The position numbers and the translations under genes were made by a program. From the NCBI RefSeq assembly GCF_900010755.1, contig NZ_CZJT01000106.1:1-64000 (forward strand): 64,000 nucleotides of DNA. Direction: 5' to 3'. The notes under the pieces are model-generated. The model was not told where the DNA came from. It saw only the letters and a program-made list of their open reading frames with translations, and ran no database searches. Origin of the DNA: Paeniglutamicibacter antarcticus (GTDB lineage Bacteria; Actinomycetota; Actinomycetes; Actinomycetales; Micrococcaceae). Below, piece by piece: positions 8,762-16,522 of this stretch (positions are counted from its first letter, which is position 1; every line of letters starts with the position of its first letter).

Positions 8762-10090
8762 ATGAGCCAGTCTCAACCTCCCACACCCAAACCCCGAACA
8801 ATCCTGGGCCGCGGCAGTTACGCCGAAAACATCCGCATCGGTGAAATCCTCCGCAAGGAAACAGTGGGCGGCATGGTGCTCATCCTCGGTGCCGTCGCGG
8901 CAATCATCTGGGCCAACTCCCCCGCATCTGCCTCATACTTCGCGCTGCGCGACTTCCATATTGGTTTCGAAATCGCCGGAATCGACCTGAACCTGTCGCT
9001 CGGGCACTGGGCAGCCGACGGGCTGCTAGCAGTGTTCTTCTTCCTTGTTGGTTTGGAATTGAAGAAAGAATTCGTTTCCGGTGATTTGCGCGACTTTAAA
9101 CGCGCAGTGGTTCCCGTGGCGGCAGCCTTTGGTGGTGTGCTGGTCCCTGCACTGATCTTTGTGGCAATGAATGCCTCCACTGGCGGTGAAACGCTACGCG
9201 GCTGGGCCATCCCCACCGCCACCGATATCGCCTTTGCCGTGGCAGTGCTTGCTGTCATCGGATCGAATCTTCCTTCCCCGCTGCGCATCTTCCTGTTGAC
9301 CTTGGCAGTGGTCGATGATTTGATCGCGATCGTGATCATCGCGTTCGTCTTTACCGATGATTTGCGCCCGCCGTACCTGTTGATGGCCATCGTACCGATT
9401 GCCTTCTACGCATACATCACCCACAAATGGCCCAAGTTCTTCGCTTCGAAGCGTTGGGCCCCGTGGTTGATCCTGCTGCCATTGGGCATCATCGCGTGGG
9501 CGTTGGTCTTCGGTTCCGGCGTGCACTCAACCATTGCCGGTGTGGTCTTGGGCTTCTGTGTTCCGGTCCTGCGCAAGGAGGAACCCGAAAAGCCGGGCCT
9601 GGCAGAAAAGTTCGAGCACCGATTCCGCCCGCTTTCCAGCGGTTTCTGTGTTCCGGTCTTTGCATTCTTTGCCGCGGGCGTCTCCATCGGAGGGACCGCC
9701 GGCCTCGCCTCGGCCTTCGCCGATCCGGTGCTCTGGGGTATCGTTATCGGCTTGCTGGTCGGCAAACCCCTGGGCATCATGGGCTCGACGTGGCTTGTCA
9801 CCCGAAGTGCCAAGGCGAATCTCGACCCGGACGTCAAATGGGGCGACCTGCTCGGTGTGACGTTCCTGGCCGGTATCGGCTTCACGGTATCCCTGTTGGT
9901 CTCCGAGTTGTCCTTCGGCCTTGAATCACCGCACTATGAGCATGCAAAGGTCGCGATCCTGCTGGCCTCGGTCCTTGCAGCGATCCTTGGTGCCATTTGG
10001 CTGCGACCGCGTGATCGCCGCTACCGTTTGATTGCCGAACGCAACGCAGTGGACAAGAACGAAGACGGCATTCCCGACGTCTTCCAATAA
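8762..10090 (+). CDS. nhaA: Na+/H+ antiporter NhaA
   Basis: NhaA exchanges internal sodium for external protons and supports pH and salt tolerance at the cytoplasmic membrane. The 442-residue protein has about twelve hydrophobic segments. The ion-binding aspartate pair is seen in LAVVDDLIAI, and the TDIAFAVAVLAVIG stretch of the crossing helices is conserved. The N-terminus reads GGMVLILGAVAAIIWANSP, as in the family. The C-terminal tail is longer and charged, ending EDGIPDVFQ. It is followed by a very strong hairpin shared with the convergent sufU gene. Confidence 0.95.
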   Translation: MSQSQPPTPKPRTILGRGSYAENIRIGEILRKETVGGMVLILGAVAAIIWANSPASASYFALRDFHIGFEIAGIDLNLSLGHWAADGLLAVFFFLVGLELKKEFVSGDLRDFKRAVVPVAAAFGGVLVPALIFVAMNASTGGETLRGWAIPTATDIAFAVAVLAVIGSNLPSPLRIFLLTLAVVDDLIAIVIIAFVFTDDLRPPYLLMAIVPIAFYAYITHKWPKFFASKRWAPWLILLPLGIIAWALVFGSGVHSTIAGVVLGFCVPVLRKEEPEKPGLAEKFEHRFRPLSSGFCVPVFAFFAAGVSIGGTAGLASAFADPVLWGIVIGLLVGKPLGIMGSTWLVTRSAKANLDPDVKWGDLLGVTFLAGIGFTVSLLVSELSFGLESPHYEHAKVAILLASVLAAILGAIWLRPRDRRYRLIAERNAVDKNEDGIPDVFQ

Positions 10091-10111
10091 ACCTCTTGGC
10101 GGGAGATCCGC

Positions 10112-10172
10112 CGGCAAAACAACGTGCCAGGGCCCGCATATTGATTGCGGGCCCTGGCACGTTGTTTTGCCG
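10112..10172. terminator. Perfect 27-bp bidirectional terminator hairpin
   Basis: Positions 10112-10138 and 10146-10172 form a perfect 27-bp stem with a 7-nt loop (tattgat). The stem carries four A at its base on one side and four T on the other, so it can act as an intrinsic terminator in both directions. It separates the convergent nhaA and sufU genes. Confidence 0.85.
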
Positions 10173-10218
10173 TACCGCTTCTGGGCGGCCGGCAAGCTAT
10201 CGGTACTGGCTTATGTGC

Positions 10219-10668
10219 TCAGCTGTTCGCCGCAAGCAAGGCCGCCTCGGCAGCAACCCAGGAGAGCATTGCGCACTTCACCCGAGCAGGAAATTTGGAG
10301 ACGCCGGCAAAGGCTGCCGCATCCCCCAGAATTTCTTCGTCACCCTGCTTGGTTCCCCGGGAACGCATCAGTTCACGGAACTCTTCAAGGATCCCCAGGA
10401 ATTCCTCGCGCTCGATTCCTACTGCCAATTCGGTCAGCACCGAGGCGGAGGCCATGGAAATCGAGCAGCCATCGCCCTCCCAGGAGACATCCTTGATTGT
10501 GGCGCCATCCATGTGCACGCGCAAACGGATCTGGTCCCCGCATACAGGGTTGTGCTGCATGGATTCACCGGTGCATGTCCCGGGTGCGGTTTCGACAAGG
10601 CCGTCGCCCCGACGGACCTTGGCATGGTCAAGGATGATCTGCTGGTACAGCTGGTCTAGTTCGCTCAT
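10219..10668 (-). CDS. sufU: Iron-sulfur assembly protein SufU
   Basis: SufU is the zinc-dependent partner that accepts persulfide sulfur from SufS in Gram-positive bacteria. The 149-residue protein has the zinc ligands Cys43 and Asp45 (NPVCGDQI), Cys68 (GDGC) and Cys132 (RVKCAML). It also has the insertion between the second and third cysteines that sets SufU apart from IscU. The ATG at 10666-10668 overlaps the sufS stop by four bases (ATGA), so translation is coupled. No sufB, C or D lies in the window, so this may be a stand-alone sufS-sufU pair. Confidence 0.94.
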   Translation of the reverse strand: MSELDQLYQQIILDHAKVRRGDGLVETAPGTCTGESMQHNPVCGDQIRLRVHMDGATIKDVSWEGDGCSISMASASVLTELAVGIEREEFLGILEEFRELMRSRGTKQGDEEILGDAAAFAGVSKFPARVKCAMLSWVAAEAALLAANS

Positions 10669-11981
10669 TTGCCGACTCCGAAGTATCCGCGCACATCGTT
10701 GACAGCATTGAGCAATGAATCGATGTCGCTGGTGGTGTTGTAAATGTATGTGCTGGCCCGGGTACTCGAGTTCACCCCGAGGGCCCGATGCAAGGGCTGT
10801 GCGCAATGGTGCCCCACACGTACGGCGATACCGCGGGCGTCGAGGAATTGCCCGACGTCATGCGGGTGCACGCCTTCGACGGCGAACGGCGCGGTTCCAA
10901 TGCGGACCGAATCCCGTCCGGGTCCCAAGATCTTGACCCCAGGAATTTGTTCCAATCCGGATATCATCCGTGCACCCAGCTGTTCTTCCCAGGCCGCGAC
11001 ACGGCCCATGCCCACTTCTTGCAGGTAGGACACTGCCGTGGCGAGCCCGTGGGTTTGGGCGATGCGTTGGGTCCCTGCCTCAAAACGCATCGGCGAGGGC
11101 AAGAATTCAGCCTTTTCCATGGTGACAGAGGTGATCATGGATCCGCCGGTGAGGAACGGCGGCATGGCGTCAAGTAATTCAGCCCGCCCATACAGGCCGC
11201 CGATCCCGGTGGGCCCGAGCATCTTGTGCCCGGAAAACGCCATGAAGTCCACATCCAGCGCCTTGACGTTTACCGGCAAATGCGGGACCGATTGGCAGCC
11301 ATCGAGGACTGTGAGCGCTCCGACCGACCGGGCCAGTTCGACAAGTTTGGGAACCTCGGTGATGGTTCCCAGCACGTTTGATACGTGGGTGAAGGCCAGG
11401 ACTCTTGTGGCCGCGCCGATGATTTCCCCGGCAACGTCCATGCGCAAGGCACCGTGTTCGTCCACTGGAATATATTTCAGCGTCGCACCGGTGCGGAATG
11501 CGAGCTCCTGCCAAGGGATGAGGTTGGCATGGTGTTCGAGCTCGGTCACGACGATTTCGTCACCTGGGCCAAGCGCGAAGCGACGGGCCACTTCTCCCCC
11601 CATCCCGGCGCTGGCATTCGCGAACGAATAGGTGATGAGGTTCAGTGCCTCGGTTGCGTTGGAGGTCCACACCAGTTCGTTCTCGGCGGCTCCGATGAAG
11701 CCCGCAACTGTGGTTCGGGCCTGCTCGAAAACATCTGTGGCCTCAACCGACAATGAGTGGGCTCCGCGGTGAACGGCCGCGTTGAAGGTCTCGTAGTAGT
11801 GCTGTTCGGCCTCATACACGCAGGTGGGTTTCTGCGAGGTGGCGCCGGAATCAAGGTAAACGAGCGGTGAGTTATTGATGCTGCGTTCGAGAATCGGAAA
11901 ATCGGCGCGTAAACGCAACACTTCAGTATCGTCGAGTGGCTCGATACTGGCGTCTTGGTGTTTGGTCGATGCACTAGACAC
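10665..11981 (-). CDS. sufS: Cysteine desulfurase, class II (SufS type)
   Basis: This PLP enzyme removes sulfur from cysteine and passes it to SufU for Fe-S cluster building. At 438 residues it is about 25-30 longer than most SufS proteins because of an N-terminal extension. The PLP lysine is Lys253 in SGHKMLGPTG, and the catalytic cysteine is Cys393 in VGHHCAQPLHR. The GTG start at 11979-11981 has GGAGG at 11990-11994, which is good spacing. The leader contains a 12-bp palindrome, CAACCGCGGTTG (12034-12045), and a -10-like GATAAT lies near 12097. Confidence 0.95.
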   Translation of the reverse strand: MSSASTKHQDASIEPLDDTEVLRLRADFPILERSINNSPLVYLDSGATSQKPTCVYEAEQHYYETFNAAVHRGAHSLSVEATDVFEQARTTVAGFIGAAENELVWTSNATEALNLITYSFANASAGMGGEVARRFALGPGDEIVVTELEHHANLIPWQELAFRTGATLKYIPVDEHGALRMDVAGEIIGAATRVLAFTHVSNVLGTITEVPKLVELARSVGALTVLDGCQSVPHLPVNVKALDVDFMAFSGHKMLGPTGIGGLYGRAELLDAMPPFLTGGSMITSVTMEKAEFLPSPMRFEAGTQRIAQTHGLATAVSYLQEVGMGRVAAWEEQLGARMISGLEQIPGVKILGPGRDSVRIGTAPFAVEGVHPHDVGQFLDARGIAVRVGHHCAQPLHRALGVNSSTRASTYIYNTTSDIDSLLNAVNDVRGYFGVGK

Positions 11982-12157
11982 TTTTGAATCCTCCGAAGTC
12001 TGCGTTGATGCCGGGACGGCCCGTCAATCAGCACAACCGCGGTTGCCTGTGGTGTCGGGAACACCGCTACTATTACGGCATCGTTTTCTACGCTAATTAT
12101 CCCACGTTGTAGCGGCAGCGGCACATAAGCCGGACCTTACCCAGGCTTCGAGGGCAC

Positions 12158-12218
12158 AAAAAAGAGGCCGGTAGCAGGATGGGGGTGGCCCAGTCTCGGA
12201 GGCCGCCCGCTACCGGCC
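12158..12218 (-). terminator. Minus-strand terminator, now stranded beyond the IS element
   Basis: On the minus strand ggccggtagc (12218-12209) pairs with gctaccggcc (12175-12166), followed by tcttttttg. This is an intrinsic terminator for leftward transcription. The nearest leftward host gene to its right is pth, now separated from it by the 2.7-kb insertion sequence. Without the element it would lie about 150 bp after the pth stop. Confidence 0.7.
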
Positions 12219-12445
12219 CCTGGTTCTTGGGGCCAATTTTGGCACTAAATTGCTAAATAGCGGTAGTGGGTACTGCTGTTCTGACGACCTGGTACTGCGC
12301 CTGCTGGATTGTTGGTACTGCTGTTCCGGTGAGTTGGTACCGCGCGTGGGTGTTTTTGTATTGGCCAAGAACCTTTGTGGGGTTCTTGGCCAATACTATT
12401 TACTGGGAAGGCTCGGGAATCAGTTCTTCGGGATCGGACTGCAAT

Positions 12446-13213
12446 CTATTCCCAAAAACCTGCTGCGTCCCGGGCCTTTTCATGCTTGTTCTTGCGCATG
12501 TCGGTGTCGCCGAGCAGGAGCCACCTGGTGTTGTTGGCCAGCCGGTTCACGATCGAATCCCCGGCCACGCGGTCCGGCAAAACCTGCACCCAATAGGCGG
12601 GATCGGTTTGGCTGACAATCACCGTGGGCAACCGGTGCTCACGGTCGGCAAGGACCCCGAACAAGTCGCTGGCAATGTTCTGGTCAATGCCGACGGTGAG
12701 GAAATCGTCGATGATCAACAAATCGGTCTCGCGAAGCTTCTCCAGCAGGGCGGCATGGGCCTTGCTGTCGCCGCGTGCAATGAGCAGGCTGCGGGCCAAC
12801 ACGTCCATCCGCGTGTAATGCACCGAATGCTCGCTATGGCAGGCAGCGATGCCGATCGCGCAGGCGATATAGGTCTTGCCTCCACCGCTCGGGGACAGAA
12901 TCAACAAGTTCGTCGGATCATCACGCCATTGGTGCGTCGCGTAGCGTTTCATCCGGGCTTCATCAATCTTCCGCCCCGGAAGATACTCCAACTCGGCAAT
13001 CGAAGCCCCCGGCAGGGGAAACTGGGCTTGCTTGATGAGCTTGTCGATCTTGTTGGAACGACGCGTATCGAGTGTGTGGTCCACTGCCTGCATGAACACC
13101 TCCTCCGGCAACAGCTTGTCATTGGCTTCGTCGTTGACCAGTTCAAGGAATTTCTCGGCGAACACCGTGAGTCGCAGGTCCCTGATTTTCTCGTGGTCGT
13201 GGCTATCAAGCAT
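12446..13213 (-). CDS. istB: IS21 helper ATPase IstB
   Basis: IstB is the AAA+ ATPase that assembles on target DNA and stimulates the IstA transposase. The 255-residue protein has Walker A SPSGGGKT at residues 107-114 and Walker B LLIIDD ending near residue 170. I start at the ATG at 13211-13213, which overlaps the end of istA by eight bases and gives the usual family length; an in-frame start at 13282 would add 23 residues lying wholly inside istA. The gene is intact. Confidence 0.93.
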   Translation of the reverse strand: MLDSHDHEKIRDLRLTVFAEKFLELVNDEANDKLLPEEVFMQAVDHTLDTRRSNKIDKLIKQAQFPLPGASIAELEYLPGRKIDEARMKRYATHQWRDDPTNLLILSPSGGGKTYIACAIGIAACHSEHSVHYTRMDVLARSLLIARGDSKAHAALLEKLRETDLLIIDDFLTVGIDQNIASDLFGVLADREHRLPTVIVSQTDPAYWVQVLPDRVAGDSIVNRLANNTRWLLLGDTDMRKNKHEKARDAAGFWE

Positions 13214-14792
13214 CGGTGGAACCCCATCCCTTGTAGTGCTCGGCATCCCGGACAAACACCCCGGAAAGGTCCTGGATTTCACCCAGGTTCTTGACGTTCT
13301 GCGCTGCCGGAGCAGCAGGAGCCGTTTCCTCCTTGGCCGCGGCCAGGGTCGCCATCACGCGTTTGAGTGAGGTGTAGGTGGGATACCCGTTGATGTCCAA
13401 CATTTCCTGGCAGGTTTCCTCCAGGGAGGTTTTCTTGCCACCTAATTCGGTGAGGATGTTGCGGCACGCCAGGAATGCCTGGGCTTCGATCTTGCTGCGG
13501 TCAAGGACCTGGGTGATGACCTGCACGGTCGCCGGCCCGAAACTGCGGGCCCGGTTCAAGAACCATTCCCTAGACCACAACCCCTGAACCTGCTGGTGGT
13601 GTTTGGGGGCATGGTCGAATTCGGTGGAGTATTGGCCCCGGCGCCCGAGCTTGCGAGGGTGTTCGCAAACCTTGGTTTGCCCGTCAAAGATGCTCACCGT
13701 GGTTGCGGTAATCCTCACCGAGAGGACCTTTCCCGCCAACCCGTACGGTACCGAATAGTGCTGGTAGTCGCTGGTGACGTGGTAGTTCCGCCCCACCTTC
13801 AACTGCTTGTATTCCACCGATTCATAGGGCTGGTCCGGCAGCGGCTGGAGCAAGGCCGCTTCCTCGGCGTCAAAGACTTCCTGCCGCGTGGTCCCGTTGA
13901 CCCGCCGCAACTGCTCGTTGATTTCCAGCAGCCGTTCGGCCACCGCGTCATTGAGTTCCTCGAACGAAGTCCATGTTTCGGAGGCAAGATAACCGATGAT
14001 CCGGGTCTCCACGACCTGCACCATGCGCTCGACATGGGCCTTATCAGTTGGCCGGTTCGATCGTGCCGGCACGATCGCCGTTTGGTAATGCTCGGCAAGT
14101 TGGCGGTAGGACTTGGTGATGACCACCTCGCTGTCATTTAGGGTGCGCTTGTGGGTGGCGGTGCGCGCGTTATCGGGCACGATCATCTGCGGGACCCCGC
14201 CGATGAACGCCAACGCATTCACGTGCGCCCGGTTCCATGCCTCCTGCTTCATGTTGCTGAACACTTGGCAGAACACCAGCCCCGAATACGGCAGTGAGGC
14301 CACGAAAAAGTAGGCCTTGCTGCTTTCCTCGGTCACCAGGTCCACGACCTGCATGGTCGGCCCTGCCCAGTCCACGAACATGGCCTTGCCAGGTTCGTGC
14401 TGCAGCGTGGCCACGACGTCGGTGGCGGCGGCAAACCGGTTGAACAGGTCGCAGTACTGCGAATAGCTGTATTTCTTCCGGTCGCTGGACCCACCCAGGT
14501 ATTTGACCCAGCCCTGCTGCAGAGTGAAGAAACGGTTGTGCTTCATCGCCTCGATGACCTGGGCAAAATGCGGGTCAGCATAATCCTGGGACACGGCTTT
14601 GCGCCCGTCGGGGAACAACTCCTGGATCTGCGTCTCTGTCATTGACGCGAAGCGTTCGGCCGTGATGCCGGCGGCGGAAATTTCCTTCTTCACTGCCGAG
14701 ACATCACGACGTGAACAACCCACCGAAGCGGTGATTTCCTCATACGTCCTGTGCTTGAGCACCAAGGACATGATGGCTTGATAATCTACCAA
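13206..14792 (-). CDS. istA: IS21 transposase IstA
   Basis: IstA is the DDE transposase of the element. With a TTG start at 14792 it has 528 residues. An N-terminal helix-turn-helix (TYEEITASVGCSRRDVS, about residues 16-32) is followed by the integrase-core catalytic residues Asp141 (VDWAGP), Asp207 (VPDNAR) and Glu255 (HVERM). I choose the TTG because AGGAGA (14799-14804) sits six bases before it. The upstream GTG at 14822 falls inside a hairpin (14812-14839), which probably shields the gene from outside transcription. No frameshift is seen, so it looks active. Confidence 0.93.
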   Translation of the reverse strand: MVDYQAIMSLVLKHRTYEEITASVGCSRRDVSAVKKEISAAGITAERFASMTETQIQELFPDGRKAVSQDYADPHFAQVIEAMKHNRFFTLQQGWVKYLGGSSDRKKYSYSQYCDLFNRFAAATDVVATLQHEPGKAMFVDWAGPTMQVVDLVTEESSKAYFFVASLPYSGLVFCQVFSNMKQEAWNRAHVNALAFIGGVPQMIVPDNARTATHKRTLNDSEVVITKSYRQLAEHYQTAIVPARSNRPTDKAHVERMVQVVETRIIGYLASETWTSFEELNDAVAERLLEINEQLRRVNGTTRQEVFDAEEAALLQPLPDQPYESVEYKQLKVGRNYHVTSDYQHYSVPYGLAGKVLSVRITATTVSIFDGQTKVCEHPRKLGRRGQYSTEFDHAPKHHQQVQGLWSREWFLNRARSFGPATVQVITQVLDRSKIEAQAFLACRNILTELGGKKTSLEETCQEMLDINGYPTYTSLKRVMATLAAAKEETAPAAPAAQNVKNLGEIQDLSGVFVRDAEHYKGWGSTDA

Positions 14793-14811
14793 GGTCTTTC
14801 TCCTCTGATCA

Positions 14812-14839
14812 GAGCACCACACGGTGTTGTGTGGTGCTC
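14812..14839. terminator. Hairpin upstream of istA
   Basis: gagcaccaca (14812-14821) pairs with tgtggtgctc (14830-14839). It lies between the right end of the element and the istA start. Such hairpins can limit read-in transcription of a transposase gene; that role is inferred. Confidence 0.45.
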
Positions 14840-15052
14840 AGATCAGCCGATCACGAAAGCACTTCAGGCGGTACCAACAAGCCAGAACAAAAGTACCAAG
14901 TTGCCAGAACGGAAGTACCATCAGGCGCGATTTGGCACTAAATCATTCTAGGGCTGCATAGATAGTTGAACAAATCGACGAATCCACATCCGTCGGACCA
15001 CCATTGATGCCAGCACCCCGGGAGACGACCAACTTGAAGTCATCGAAACACG

Positions 15053-15634
15053 TTACGAAGTGTGAACCTTAAGCTGAGCGGCTTCCAAACCCAATCGAAT
15101 GATCTCTTCGACCGCGTCGGCCGCGTTATCAACAAGGAAAGGCAAGGATTTTTTCTCGTCCTTGGAAAAATCCTTCAGTACGAAGTCCGCGGTTTCCATT
15201 CGCCCGGGAGGACGTCCCACGCCGACGCGCACCCGCAAATAATTCTTGGTGCCAAGAGCCTTGGAAATGTCCCGAAGCCCGTTATGTCCGCCTTCGCCGC
15301 CGCCAAGCCGGAGCTTGATGGTGTCAAAGGGGATGTCAATTTCGTCGTGCACGGCAATCACGTGGGACGGGTCGATGCCGAAGAACTTGGCAAGGTTGCC
15401 CACCGGTCCACCGGAAAGGTTCATGTACGTCATGGGCTTGGCCAAGATCAACTTCGGCCCGCCAATCCCCAGTCTGCCCTCAAGGATTTGGGAGCGAGAG
15501 CTGTGGGTTTTAAATTTTCCACCCAAGCGGGAGGCCAATTCATCAACAACCATCTGTCCAACATTGTGCCTATTAAGCGCGTAGCCGGGCCCGGGGTTTC
15601 CGAGCCCGGCTACAAGCCAGGTATCGCTAGTCAT
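15053..15634 (-). CDS. pth: Peptidyl-tRNA hydrolase
   Basis: Pth frees tRNA from peptidyl-tRNAs that fall off the ribosome and is essential. The 193-residue protein shows the family signature: GLGNPGPGY with Asn13, the catalytic His23 in NRHNVGQ, the MTYMNLSGGPVG loop, the VHDEIDIPF segment with its aspartate, and GGGEGGHNGLRD. It follows rplY by 21 bp on the same strand, so the two are probably cotranscribed. Its natural terminator seems to be the one at 12158-12218, now cut off by the IS21 element inserted about 115 bp after its stop. Confidence 0.97.
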   Translation of the reverse strand: MTSDTWLVAGLGNPGPGYALNRHNVGQMVVDELASRLGGKFKTHSSRSQILEGRLGIGGPKLILAKPMTYMNLSGGPVGNLAKFFGIDPSHVIAVHDEIDIPFDTIKLRLGGGEGGHNGLRDISKALGTKNYLRVRVGVGRPPGRMETADFVLKDFSKDEKKSLPFLVDNAADAVEEIIRLGLEAAQLKVHTS

Positions 15635-15655
15635 GCGATGAAGATTACCTGAAGA

Positions 15656-16219
15656 CTACTCGGCGGAAGCTTCTTCGGCTTCGGCTGCTGCCTCGACGGT
15701 TGCGATAACAACGGTGCCCGGGATTGCCAGCGAGGTGCCTTCCGGCAGGATCAGGTCCGAGGCCAGGATGTGCGAGCCTGCTGCAACACCGGTGATGTTG
15801 GCGATAACGCGCTCCGGAAGGGCAACTGCTTCTGCCTCAACTGCGATAACAGCGTGGTCCAGGGAGACGGATGCGCCAGCGGCGACTTCACCCTGGATCT
15901 GCACGGAAACCTCAACGATAACCTTTTCGCCCTTCTTGACGATCAGGAGGTCAAGGTGGTCAACGGTCTGACGCAGTGCGTGACGCTGGATGTCCTTCAC
16001 CAAGGTGATGGTGTCTTCGCCATCAACAGAGATGTTCAGCAGGGCGTTGGAGCCACGAACAGCAAGGGTGGTTGCAGCTGCCGGAAGCAGAACGCGAACA
16101 GCTTCGGTGCCGTGACCGTAGATGACTGCCGGGATCTTGCCGGCGCGGCGGGCCTGACGTGCGGCACCCTTACCGAAGTCGGTGCGCAGTTCGCCGTCAA
16201 GCGTGATGATGTTAGCCAT
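15656..16219 (-). CDS. rplY: 50S ribosomal protein L25/general stress protein Ctc
   Basis: L25 binds 5S rRNA in the large ribosomal subunit. This is the long (Ctc) form of 187 residues: an N-terminal 5S-binding domain (LRTDFGKGAARQARRAGKIP and following, residues 11-95) and a C-terminal beta-rich TL5-like domain ending in an acidic Ala/Glu tail. The start at 16217-16219 has aaggag eight bases upstream. A longer reading from 16408 is rejected because it would run through the promoter. The pth gene follows directly. Confidence 0.96.
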   Translation of the reverse strand: MANIITLDGELRTDFGKGAARQARRAGKIPAVIYGHGTEAVRVLLPAAATTLAVRGSNALLNISVDGEDTITLVKDIQRHALRQTVDHLDLLIVKKGEKVIVEVSVQIQGEVAAGASVSLDHAVIAVEAEAVALPERVIANITGVAAGSHILASDLILPEGTSLAIPGTVVIATVEAAAEAEEASAE

Positions 16220-16385
16220 GGTGTTTCTCCTTGTGGAAGATGATTGATTGGTTCTTGCCCCGCTCGGGCCTAGAAGCATCATCATCCGATTCCTTGTCAG
16301 GAGAAGGACGCTAAGTGCGTTTCTAGCCTCGTCGATAACGGACCCTGCACTTTCACGCAGTTCCCTCGCCTGGGCACAAGCAATA

Positions 16386-16413
16386 ATACTAGCAGGCGGA
16401 GAGTGCACTCTAA
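16386..16413 (-). promoter_or_regulatory. Candidate rplY-pth promoter with palindrome
   Basis: On the minus strand a -35-like TTAGAG (16413-16408) and a -10-like TAGTAT (16391-16386) are separated by 16 bp. A perfect 12-bp palindrome, AGAGTGCACTCT (16400-16411), overlaps the -35 element and could be an operator. The leader to the rplY start would be about 160 nt long. Confidence 0.35.
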
Positions 16414-16522
16414 AATTGGCCGTTTAGGCAAATGCCAATCAAGCCCAGCTACGAATGGAAAGAGGGTATGGAGCGCCGTCTTGGTTCACGGCAGCTTCAG
16501 AACCTGGGTGGAAGAAAATTCT

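Larger units (their letters stand above)
12251..14937 (-). mobile_element. IS21-family insertion sequence, complete
   Basis: A 2687-bp element carries istA and istB, both leftward. The ends are related inverted repeats: TGCTAAATAGCG at the left and, on the opposite strand at the right, TGCCAAATCGCG, so the element starts TG and ends CA as in IS21. Both ends also carry several internal repeats of the ggtact type (left near 12268, 12291, 12313, 12336; right near 14870, 14892, 14913), which are transposase sites in this family. It is flanked by a direct 6-bp duplication, ctaaat, at 12245-12250 and 14938-14943. A 16-bp-stem hairpin (12358-12396) lies downstream of istB. Confidence 0.93.

Noticed and set aside
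12266..13294. 342-codon plus-strand frame
   Set aside because: It is antisense to istB and includes the IS end repeats; the istB protein is clearly the real product.
16220..16408. 63-codon N-terminal extension of rplY
   Set aside because: It covers the likely promoter and the strong ribosome binding site directly upstream of MANIITLDG; L25 proteins start at that point.
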